Source: Thiohalobacter sp. (GTDB lineage Bacteria; Pseudomonadota; Gammaproteobacteria; Thiohalobacterales; Thiohalobacteraceae). Taken from it: 32,551 nt of DNA. The DNA is taken from assembly GCF_027000115.1 (NCBI RefSeq), contig NZ_JALTON010000060.1, positions 1 to 32,551 on the forward strand, in the 5' to 3' direction. The notes under the pieces are model-generated. The model saw only the letters and a list, made by a program, of their open reading frames with translations, was not told the origin of the DNA and did no database searches. Below are positions 17,708-23,713 of the stretch, piece by piece (position 1 is the first letter of the stretch; each line of letters opens with the position of its first letter). Made by a program: the position numbers and the translations under genes.

Positions 17708-18700
17708 TCATCGCCAGGGCCGGGCGTAGGCGCCCAGCGTGGTCTGTACGCCCTCGGCGACCCGGCCCAGGCTGCGCTGCCAGTCCTCGCGTACCCTGAA
17801 GCCGTCGCCCGCGGCGAGGCTGTCGATGGCCTCGCGCCAGACGCGGGTGACACTGGCGACATACTGCGGACTGCGCTGCCGGCCCTCGATCTTGATCGCG
17901 GCCACCCCCGCGGTCTTGAGTTCCGGCAGCAGCGCCAGGGTATTGAGACTGGTCGGTTCCTCCAGCACGTAGCCCACGCGGCCGTCGACCTCGAAGCGCC
18001 CCTTGCAAAGCGTCGGGTAGCCGGCCAGCTCGTCGGCCCCGTAGCGGTCGATGAGCACGCCGTTGAGCCGGGTTTCCAGAAGATCGCCGTCGTTTTCCCA
18101 GGACACGTAACGCGCCGGCGAACAGGCCCCGCAGGTGTTGGGCGACTCACCCGTGACATAGGAGGACAGGAAACAACGCCCCTCGGCCATCACGCACAGG
18201 CTGCCGAAGCCGAACACCTCGATCTCGGCCGGCGCGGATTCGGCCAGCGCGCGGACCTGGGCCAGTGACAGCACCCGCGGCAGCACCACCCGCTGCACGC
18301 CGAACCGCTCGACATGGAAACGGATGGCCTCGGCATTGGTGGCGGAGGCCTGCACCGACAGATGCAGGCGCAGGCCGGGGTGGCGCTCCGCCGCATGGTC
18401 CAGCACCCCGAGATCCGCGGCGATCAAGGCATCCACCCCCAACTCTGCGGCGCGGTCCACCGCCTTCTGCCAACGCGGCCAGCCATCCGGACGCGGATAG
18501 GTGTTGAGCGCCAGGAACACCTTGCGGCCGCGCTCGCGGGCGTAGGCAATCGCCTTGGCAATATCGTGGCCGGAAAAGTTGAGCCCGGCGAAGTGCCGCG
18601 CATTGGTGTCGTCGCGAAAGCCGAGATAGACGGCGTCCGCACCATTGTCCACCGCTGCCTTCAGCGACGGCAGATTACCCGCGGGGCAGACCAGTTCCAT
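17708..18700 (-). CDS. ubiU: Oxygen-independent ubiquinone hydroxylase subunit UbiU
   Basis: A 330-residue U32-family protein (E. coli UbiU 331). It begins MELVCPAGNLPSLKAAVDNGADAVYLG. Cysteines C169, C176, C193 and C232 fall at the same numbers reported for the [4Fe-4S] ligands of E. coli UbiU, with an extra C190. It forms a heterodimer with UbiV for anaerobic ubiquinone synthesis. A GGGAGG ribosome binding site precedes the ATG at 18700. Its first 26 bp overlap the end of the radical SAM gene upstream, so the three genes are one operon under the FNR/ANR-type box near 19676. Confidence 0.96.
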   Translation of the reverse strand: MELVCPAGNLPSLKAAVDNGADAVYLGFRDDTNARHFAGLNFSGHDIAKAIAYARERGRKVFLALNTYPRPDGWPRWQKAVDRAAELGVDALIAADLGVLDHAAERHPGLRLHLSVQASATNAEAIRFHVERFGVQRVVLPRVLSLAQVRALAESAPAEIEVFGFGSLCVMAEGRCFLSSYVTGESPNTCGACSPARYVSWENDGDLLETRLNGVLIDRYGADELAGYPTLCKGRFEVDGRVGYVLEEPTSLNTLALLPELKTAGVAAIKIEGRQRSPQYVASVTRVWREAIDSLAAGDGFRVREDWQRSLGRVAEGVQTTLGAYARPWR

Positions 18701-19604
18701 TACGATACCTCCCGGAACGCCGCGCCAGCGCGCGCTCCACTGCATTGAGCACCCGCCATTTCCAGGCACACCAGTGCGGCGCCAGCAGCAGGCGCGGCTC
18801 CGCCGTTCCGGTCAGGCGGTGAAAAACGATACCCGGCGGCGTGGCGCGCACCAGTTCCGCCACCAGATTCACGTACCAGTCGAAGGCCGGCGGCCGGTAC
18901 TCGCCGCGGCGCCACTCGTTGGCGAGCCGGGTGCCCTTGACCACGTGCAGCGGATGCAGCTTGAGACCCTCCACGCCCAGCGCCAGCACCCGGCGATGGG
19001 TCTCGCGCACATGCCAGGCGTCCTCGCCGGGCAGGCCGAGGATCAGGTGGGTACACAGCGGCAGGCCGCGCGCGCGTGCCCGCTGCACGGCGTCGGCATA
19101 CTCGGCGAAGCCGTGGCCGCGATTGACCCGCGCCAGCGTGTGATCGAAGGCCGACTGCAGCCCCAGCTCCAGCCACACCTCGTAGCCCTGCGCCCGGTAC
19201 TCCGCCAGCAGGTCCAGCACGGCATCGGGCACGCAGTCGGGGCGAGTACCGATGCTCAGGCCGATGACATCGGGCTCGGCCAGCGCCTCCTCGTAGCGCG
19301 CACGCAGCACTGCCACATCGGCATAGGTATTGGTGTAGGCCTGGAAATAGGCAATGTAACGCTGCGCACCGGTGCGCTTGCGGATCACCCGGCGCCCGGC
19401 CTCGATCTGCTCGGCCACCGACGGCGGCCGGCGCGCGGCCGGACTGAAGGACTGGTTGTTGCAGAAGGTGCAGCCGCCGATGCCGCGGCTGCCGTCGCGG
19501 TTGGGGCAGGTGAAGCCGGCGTGAATGGCCAGCTTGTGTACCCGCCGGCCATGACGGCGCAAGAGATCCTGACCGAAGGTGGAAACGTACTGATGCAGGG
19601 CCAT
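18675..19604 (-). CDS. YhcC-family radical SAM protein (TIGR01212-like)
   Basis: A 309-residue radical SAM protein, the same length as E. coli YhcC as I recall it. The cluster-binding region reads CPNRDGSRGIGGCTFC, with C33, C45 and C48, an elongated first spacing characteristic of this family. Further support comes from SFSPAARRPPSVAEQIEAG, YFQAYTNTYADVAVLRARYEEAL and IGLSIGTRPDC. The reaction is unknown. The start MALHQYVSTFGQDLLRRHG at 19604 is preferred to an in-frame ATG 39 bp upstream because it aligns with family N-termini. It heads the operon with ubiU and ubiV, suggesting a role under low oxygen. Confidence 0.92.
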   Translation of the reverse strand: MALHQYVSTFGQDLLRRHGRRVHKLAIHAGFTCPNRDGSRGIGGCTFCNNQSFSPAARRPPSVAEQIEAGRRVIRKRTGAQRYIAYFQAYTNTYADVAVLRARYEEALAEPDVIGLSIGTRPDCVPDAVLDLLAEYRAQGYEVWLELGLQSAFDHTLARVNRGHGFAEYADAVQRARARGLPLCTHLILGLPGEDAWHVRETHRRVLALGVEGLKLHPLHVVKGTRLANEWRRGEYRPPAFDWYVNLVAELVRATPPGIVFHRLTGTAEPRLLLAPHWCAWKWRVLNAVERALARRSGRYRNGTGLPRG

Positions 19605-19669
19605 GGGACCATCCGCCGGCGGGCGCACAAGGAATTGGCGCATTGTCCGGCGGGCGCCGGCACGCGGCT

Positions 19670-19683
19670 TTGACCTGCGTCAA
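19670..19683 (-). promoter_or_regulatory. FNR/ANR-type box upstream of yhcC-ubiU-ubiV
   Basis: TTGACCTGCGTCAA is a perfect inverted repeat TTGAC-N4-GTCAA, a variant of the FNR consensus known from ANR/DNR-type sites. Taking class II spacing on the minus strand, the predicted -10 falls on 19642-19647, which reads GACAAT (4 of 6 matches to TATAAT). The predicted start is then near 19635, about 31 nt before the yhcC ATG. The box is also 60 bp before the divergent dioxygenase gene. Confidence 0.65.
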
Positions 19684-19742
19684 TTACCCCTCGATGACAA
19701 CCCGGCACCCTGCCCTGACTCGGCACCATCCGGAATCAGTCC

Positions 19743-20648
19743 ATGCCCCAGGCCACATCTGCAATCGACAACCCCTTCGATCCCGACGGCGATCCCGCGC
19801 CGTACCGGCGCTGGCGGGAGTGGAAGCTGGATCATCATCCCCGCCGCCTGGAGGACCTGGTGGTTACCCTCACCGACCCCGCGCGGCTCACGCCGGGCGA
19901 GCGCCAAGCGGTGATCGACCGCATCCGTCGCGCCAACATGGTCCTCTATGTCACCGACCCGGCACGGATCGAGGCCCGGCAGGTGCCGCTGCTGCTGGCC
20001 CGCCAGCTCGGCGTGAGCGGGCTGGACTGCAACTGGCTGGCGGAGGACGACGGCCTGACCGCGCTGAGCGTGCACGAGGACGCCCTCCATCGGGGCTACA
20101 TCCCCTACACCGACCGGCCCATCCAGTGGCATACCGACGGCTACTACAACCCGCCGGAGCGCCAGGTACACGCCCTGATGCTGCACGCGGAACGGCCAGC
20201 CGCCGAAGGCGGCGAGAACCGGCTGATGGATCACGAACTGCTCTACATCCTGCTGCGCGACGAGGACCCCGCGCTCATCCGCGCGCTGATGCGACCGCAG
20301 GCCCTGTCCATCCCCGCCCGGGTCGCCGGTGGCGACACCGCCCGGCCGCTCGCGCGCGGCCCGGTGTTCTCGATCACGGCACAGGGCAAGCTGCACCTGC
20401 GCTACACGGCGCGGCAGCGCAATGCCCTGTGGGAGGAAACGCCCGCCGTGCAGCGGGCGCAGGCGCGCATTCGCGAACTGCTGGAGCAGCCGTCACCCTG
20501 GATCTTCCAGGGCCGGCTGGAGGCCGGCATGGGCCTGATCAGCAACAACGTGCTGCACGATCGCAACGGCTTCCGCGACCCACCCGGATCACCCGGCCGC
20601 CTGCTGTATCGTGCCCGCTTTCACGGCCGGGTCACGGCCGCGGACTGA
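19743..20648 (+). CDS. TauD/TfdA-like Fe(II)/2-oxoglutarate-dependent dioxygenase
   Basis: A 301-residue protein. WHTDGYYN supplies the HxD pair (H130, D132) and SNNVLHDRNGF the distal histidine (H272), with a nearby arginine likely to bind 2-oxoglutarate. These are the iron-binding elements of the TauD/TfdA fold. The substrate cannot be told from sequence; it is not close enough to TauD to claim taurine. It is divergent from the yhcC-ubiUV operon with an FNR/ANR-type box between them, noteworthy since the enzyme itself would need O2. The ATG at 19743 has only a weak ribosome binding site. Confidence 0.82.
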   Translation: MPQATSAIDNPFDPDGDPAPYRRWREWKLDHHPRRLEDLVVTLTDPARLTPGERQAVIDRIRRANMVLYVTDPARIEARQVPLLLARQLGVSGLDCNWLAEDDGLTALSVHEDALHRGYIPYTDRPIQWHTDGYYNPPERQVHALMLHAERPAAEGGENRLMDHELLYILLRDEDPALIRALMRPQALSIPARVAGGDTARPLARGPVFSITAQGKLHLRYTARQRNALWEETPAVQRAQARIRELLEQPSPWIFQGRLEAGMGLISNNVLHDRNGFRDPPGSPGRLLYRARFHGRVTAAD

Positions 20649-20666
20649 CGGCCCGGAGGCCGTCAG
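20645..20666. terminator. Hairpin shared by two convergent genes
   Basis: CTGACGGCC (20645-20653) and GGCCGTCAG (20658-20666) form a perfect 9-bp stem around the loop CGGA. Both stop codons lie in the stem: TGA 20646-20648 for the dioxygenase and the complement of 20663-20665 for the minus-strand gene. No T tract follows on either strand, so it is a bidirectional hairpin terminator of the GC-rich, U-poor kind or an mRNA-end stabiliser. Confidence 0.6.
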
Positions 20667-21175
20667 GGAAAGGCAGGGATGGTGGGTTCGACGCCGTGGG
20701 CGTCCGCTTCCGGATGCAGCCGGCGGATCAGATCGCCGATTTCCTCGGCGCGCCCCTTGGGCACGTCCACCATCAGCAGAATCTGGCCACGGGCGATGGC
20801 ATCCTCGAACTGGCGCAGACGGTGATTGGGCACGCTCACCCCGATCATGCTCGCCACCCAGGCCCCGAACAGGGCCCCGGCCAGCGCCGTCGCCAGCACC
20901 AGCACCCCGCCCGCCTGCAGGCTCAGGCCCAGCAGGGGCATGGACAGGCCACCGGCGAGGATACCGGCCAGGCCGCCATAGATCAGCCCCAGCTGCAGGC
21001 CATGCACCAGGTCACTGCGCTGGAACAGGTTGGCCCGCGGCAGGTCCGCCGCCTCCATCTCCGAAGGCGTCAGGTAGTGAATATGCCGTTCCTCGATGCG
21101 CGCCAGCAGCAGCTCGTCATGGGCGCGGCGGGCGCTGTCCAGGTTCGGCAGCAGGAAATAGAGTCTTCTTCTCAT
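20663..21175 (-). CDS. Small membrane protein, DUF1269-like
   Basis: A 170-residue protein of unknown function. MRRRLYFLLPNLDSARRAHDELLLARIEERHIHYL resembles the N-terminus of proteins proposed to sense or handle stress by an alpha/beta domain. Two glycine-rich hydrophobic segments follow at about 59-83 and 88-113 (GLIYGGLAGILAGGLSMPLLG; LVLATALAGALFGAWVASMIG), similar to glycine-zipper hairpins. A soluble tail follows (LLMVDVPKGRAEEIGDLIRRLHPEADAHGVEPT). AGGAGG gives a strong ribosome binding site. The 5' leader contains a small hairpin (CCCCG-N3-CGGGG) and an inverted repeat at 21215-21236. The gene appears to be a single unit. Confidence 0.8.
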   Translation of the reverse strand: MRRRLYFLLPNLDSARRAHDELLLARIEERHIHYLTPSEMEAADLPRANLFQRSDLVHGLQLGLIYGGLAGILAGGLSMPLLGLSLQAGGVLVLATALAGALFGAWVASMIGVSVPNHRLRQFEDAIARGQILLMVDVPKGRAEEIGDLIRRLHPEADAHGVEPTIPAFP

Positions 21176-21214
21176 GGTCGCCTCCTTCCCCGCAACGGGG
21201 ATGGTCCTCGACTC

Positions 21215-21236
21215 GACAGGCCCGAAGCAGCCTGTC
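21215..21236. repeat. Inverted repeat in the 5' region of the DUF1269-like gene
   Basis: GACAGGC (21215-21221) and GCCTGTC (21230-21236) form a perfect 7-bp inverted repeat with an 8-nt loop. It lies about 40 bp upstream of the minus-strand ATG at 21175, in a position suited to an operator or a leader hairpin. Confidence 0.4.
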
Positions 21237-21299
21237 CTTCCCTGAGTCTAGGTCACCGGGCGGCATCGACCGATAGAATCTCCTTGGGTTCGGCCAGCG

Positions 21300-21314
21300 A
21301 TAGAAGACTTCTAT
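21300..21314. repeat. Short palindrome ATAGAAG-A-CTTCTAT
   Basis: A 7-bp perfect inverted repeat around a single central base. It overlaps the stop codon of the chimeric open frame at 21311-21658 and lies about 125 bp from the DUF1269-like gene. It may be an operator or a chance palindrome. Confidence 0.3.
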
Positions 21315-21658
21315 GAGTCCTCGGAACGCCAGCCCTTGTCCGCGCGGCGCCGGTCGGCTTCCGGCGGATCGCCTCGCCGAAAGCGCCTGATGAGTTCATG
21401 CTGTTCCTTGCCGGGAAAGATAACGTAAAGCCATTCAGAGGGTCGTTCTTGGGCAAGAGCTTGCCGCTCCTTATCTATTACCGGGATATCCGCTTGAATT
21501 CTCGCCCGATTTTGCGGAGAGAACGCCGGCATGCCGTCGAAGGGATAGGCCAACGCGGGTCGATCCCCGCGTGTGCGGGGAAGCCCGTCCCGGCCGGCGG
21601 CCTGCAGCCGGTGCAGGGCGTCGAGGACAGGCCGGTCATCTACTTCGATTCGGATCAT
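21311..21658 (-). pseudogene. Chimeric open frame: phage virion-morphogenesis start fused through a CRISPR repeat to unknown sequence
   Basis: Read as one frame this gives 115 residues in three parts. Residues 1-24 (MIRIEVDDRPVLDALHRLQA...) look like the start of a Mu gpG-type virion-morphogenesis protein. Residues about 25-34 (GLPRTRGDRP) are a translation of the orphan CRISPR repeat 21558-21585. The remaining 80 or so residues (ALAYPFDGMPAFSPQNRARI... to KGWRSEDS) resemble no family I know and do not continue the phage protein. The frame is therefore an accident of the junction, and the phage part is a truncated gene. The left part could be a relic of a gene that bordered the original array end. 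Confidence 0.6.
21558..21585 (-). repeat. Orphan type I-E CRISPR repeat
   Basis: This 28-bp stretch is identical, base for base, to the 13 repeats of the array at 22536-23295 and in the same orientation. It is 950 bp beyond the leader-distal repeat. No repeat is found 61 bp further left, where 21497-21524 is unrelated. It probably marks the original leader-distal end of the array. Confidence 0.95.
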
Positions 21659-22535
21659 TGTCTATAATAATAGGAAGCGCCCAGGGCATCGGGACGTTGT
21701 GCTCATACCACAAAGCCGTTACGGACGTAGTCCTGGGGACTGGGCGCTCTTCCACAGGGTTTGCAGCACCATCATCCGCCGGCTGCTGCGCAGTTCAAAC
21801 GCGGCCGTGTATTCGACGTCGTTCCAGCGGCGCCGGGCACGCACCACGGGGCGACCGACATCGGATGTCCCGCCGTATTCCAGGGCGTCGGCATCCAGGA
21901 TGATCGCGGGCAGCCGTGCATAGTCTTCCACCGTGACCGCCACCTGCCCCCGGGGCGCCTCGGTTGCGGCATCGCCATGCTGGCGGCGCACATGGCCGGG
22001 CGCGTTGCGGTCGATGGCCCAGTCGTAGAGCGCCAGCCGCCCTGCGTCCTGCCCGGTCATGCCCGCGATCTGCCGGGCCTCGCTTGCAGTCAGCAGGCCG
22101 AGCGTGCGATACGGCGGCACCGGCCGCCCCGCGAGCACGGCCTGGGCGTAGCGGCGGGTGTCCTCGGCCACCGAGGGTAGACCGCGGTAGGCGATGGCGT
22201 GGGCGTCGCGCACCCGCGCCGGCAGGGCCTGCATATAGGCCTTGGCCAGCTCGTAGGGCCACTGGCGCGTCTTGTCGGCCATCGCTACCGCCATGTCCCG
22301 CAGTCCCGGATCCAGCGGCGCCAGCCGGCGCGCGATCTCGCCCAGCGCGCGGGCCCGCCGCCCCGGCATGTAGTCCCATCCCGGGTCGATCCCGGGCGGT
22401 GCCCCAGTGTCCGGGTCGGCTGAGTTCCAGCCCTCGGGGGGCTGCTTGTCCGGATTGCCGCCGAGCCGCCGCGCGCCGCGTTCGGAGCGGGCGCCGACGA
22501 CGTAGCAGCGACAATTGCTGACCACCGCCGCGTTC
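21586..22535 (-). mobile_element. Mu-like phage head-gene segment located between two CRISPR repeats
   Basis: A 950-bp block bounded exactly by two perfect CRISPR repeats. On the minus strand it reads as the C-terminal part of a MuF-type head morphogenesis gene (22535 to 21719), a 60-bp gap and the first 24 codons of a gpG-type gene. That is the gene order of Mu-like phages. Phage-like protein sequence runs to the repeat on both sides: NCRCYVV begins within about 25 bp of the right repeat and QAAGRD touches the left one. There are no phage ends, integrase or attachment sites. It is a fragment, not a prophage. Confidence 0.8.
21719..22535 (-). pseudogene. C-terminal fragment of a MuF-type phage head protein with nuclease-like tail
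   Basis: An uninterrupted frame of about 272 codons with no start of its own, beginning at the CRISPR repeat. The first part (NCRCYVVGARSERGARR..., GIDPGWDYMPGRRA) matches the end of MuF/minor-head proteins, where NCRC and DPGWDYNPG are common. The C-terminal 100 residues resemble the phage barnase/EndoU/colicin-like nuclease (PBECR/MuF-C) domains: APGHVRRQHGD, GQVAVTVEDYARLPAIILDADALEY and RRMMVLQTLWK. The putative catalytic histidine is in HVRRQHG. The lack of frameshifts suggests a recent event. The frame is in the same direction as array transcription. Confidence 0.75.
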
Positions 22536-23295
22536 GGTCGATCCCCGCGTGTGCGGGGAAGCCCGCATTCTTTGGTTGCCTCGTGCTCGAGGGCAAGGTC
22601 GATCCCCGCGTGTGCGGGGAAGCCTCGCTGGCGTCGTCGGACAGGCGTCCGACGTGAGGTCGATCCCCGCGTGTGCGGGGAAGCCCCGAACAGGTCGTGC
22701 CTCACTCTCGCATGAGGGGGTCGATCCCCGCGTGTGCGGGGAAGCCGTCCAGAAGGTCTACATGTCGAACGGCAACCCGGGTCGATCCCCGCGTGTGCGG
22801 GGAAGCCGAGGCCAACGCGGCCACGGCCACCAAGCCGAAGGGTCGATCCCCGCGTGTGCGGGGAAGCCCCACGAACCGGAGCCTGCAGCATGACCGACAG
22901 AGGTCGATCCCCGCGTGTGCGGGGAAGCCCGCAGTGCTCACGGACGAGAAGATGATCGTATTGGTCGATCCCCGCGTGTGCGGGGAAGCCGAGAGCCCGG
23001 CCAGAAGCCGGGCTTCGTGGAGGGGTCGATCCCCGCGTGTGCGGGGAAGCCCTGCGACACGAAAGTGCCGCAGGAGATGGCCGAGGTCGATCCCCGCGTG
23101 TGCGGGGAAGCCGCGTTTGCGCGGGGTGTGGCGCGGGCGGGGCTGGGTCGATCCCCGCGTGTGCGGGGAAGCCAGCCCCATGACGCGATGGGTCAGGCCG
23201 TGGCGGGGTCGATCCCCGCGTGTGCGGGGAAGCCTGGGCCAACCGGTATGGCGTCCATAGGCAGGTGGGTCGATCCCCGCGTGTGCGGGGAAGCC
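22536..23295 (-). CRISPR. Type I-E CRISPR array, 13 repeats and 12 spacers
   Basis: Thirteen identical 28-bp repeats start at 22536 and recur every 61 bp to 23268; all 12 spacers are 33 bp. On the minus strand the repeat begins GGCTTCCCCGC and ends GCGGGGATCGACC, with the CCCCGC/GCGGGG hairpin recognised by Cas6e. This orientation matches the E. coli I-E repeat and puts the leader at 23296, next to cas2, so the array is transcribed leftwards. No repeat shows decay, even at the leader-distal end. Spacer 22991-23023 holds a perfect 8-bp inverted repeat. Peptide-like open frames across this block are repeat artefacts. Confidence 0.99.
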
Positions 23296-23344
23296 TCTTG
23301 TATGCGACGCCTTGATTTTACACAAATTGTTAAAGAGCGAAGAA
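23296..23344 (-). promoter_or_regulatory. CRISPR leader with boxA-like element
   Basis: The 49 bp between the cas2 stop and the first repeat are AT-rich relative to the surroundings. On the minus strand they contain CGCTCTTTAACAATTTG; the part CGCTCTTTAACA (23328-23339) is one base from the boxA sequence of E. coli rRNA operons. BoxA elements in CRISPR leaders are known to recruit Nus factors and prevent premature Rho termination. The leader is short, so promoter and integration-host sites may extend into the end of cas2. Confidence 0.75.
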
Positions 23345-23713
23345 CTACCCGGGTGTTATCCCGGCCCGTTTACCTGAGAAAGTCCGTTCCCATTTGGTTT
23401 GCGCTGTCTCCGTATCCATCTGATGGTGTGTAACGATCAAGCCATCGACTTCGACCAGGGCAACCGGTGGCAGGCCCAGTGTTTTAACAGCCTGTTCGCC
23501 GGGCATCCGCGGCTCGCGCCAGACCATGACAATGGACGCCTCCTGTTCTCCTGTGAACCATTCTTCCAGAACCTTCCAGATACGCTCGCGGACGGCCGGT
23601 GACTGGCGTGGTGAGCTGTAGACCCCGGGTGCCATCTCCAGCATGGTGGAAGCTAGAAAACCCCGTATGCGGGGCGATACATTACGGGTGACCACCACGG
23701 TCATCGTCGACAT
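23345..23713 (-). CDS. cas2: CRISPR-associated protein Cas2 (type I-E, Cas2e)
   Basis: A 122-residue Cas2e. MSTMTVVVTRNVSPRIRGFLASTMLEMAPGVYSS parallels the E. coli start MSMLVVVTENVPPR, and LVEVDGLIVT matches the final core strand. With Cas1 it forms the integrase complex that captures spacers. E. coli Cas2e ends soon after that strand; here about 28 residues follow (HHQMDTETAQTKWERTFSGKRAGITPG). The gene overlaps the end of cas1 by 32 bp. An ATG three codons in (23704) is an alternative start. The array leader begins right after the stop. Confidence 0.95.
   Translation of the reverse strand: MSTMTVVVTRNVSPRIRGFLASTMLEMAPGVYSSPRQSPAVRERIWKVLEEWFTGEQEASIVMVWREPRMPGEQAVKTLGLPPVALVEVDGLIVTHHQMDTETAQTKWERTFSGKRAGITPG

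Noticed and set aside
21497-21524. A further degenerate repeat one period left of the orphan repeat
   Set aside because: Only scattered matches to the repeat; no CCCCGC/GCGGGG stem can be formed.
21586-22535. An intact small prophage or insertion sequence
   Set aside because: There are no terminal inverted repeats, integrase, transposase or target duplications; only parts of two head genes are present.
22515-23433. Several overlapping open frames with repeating peptides such as RGSIPACAGKP or LPRTRGDRP
   Set aside because: They are translations of the CRISPR repeat in different frames (61-bp period) and not genes.
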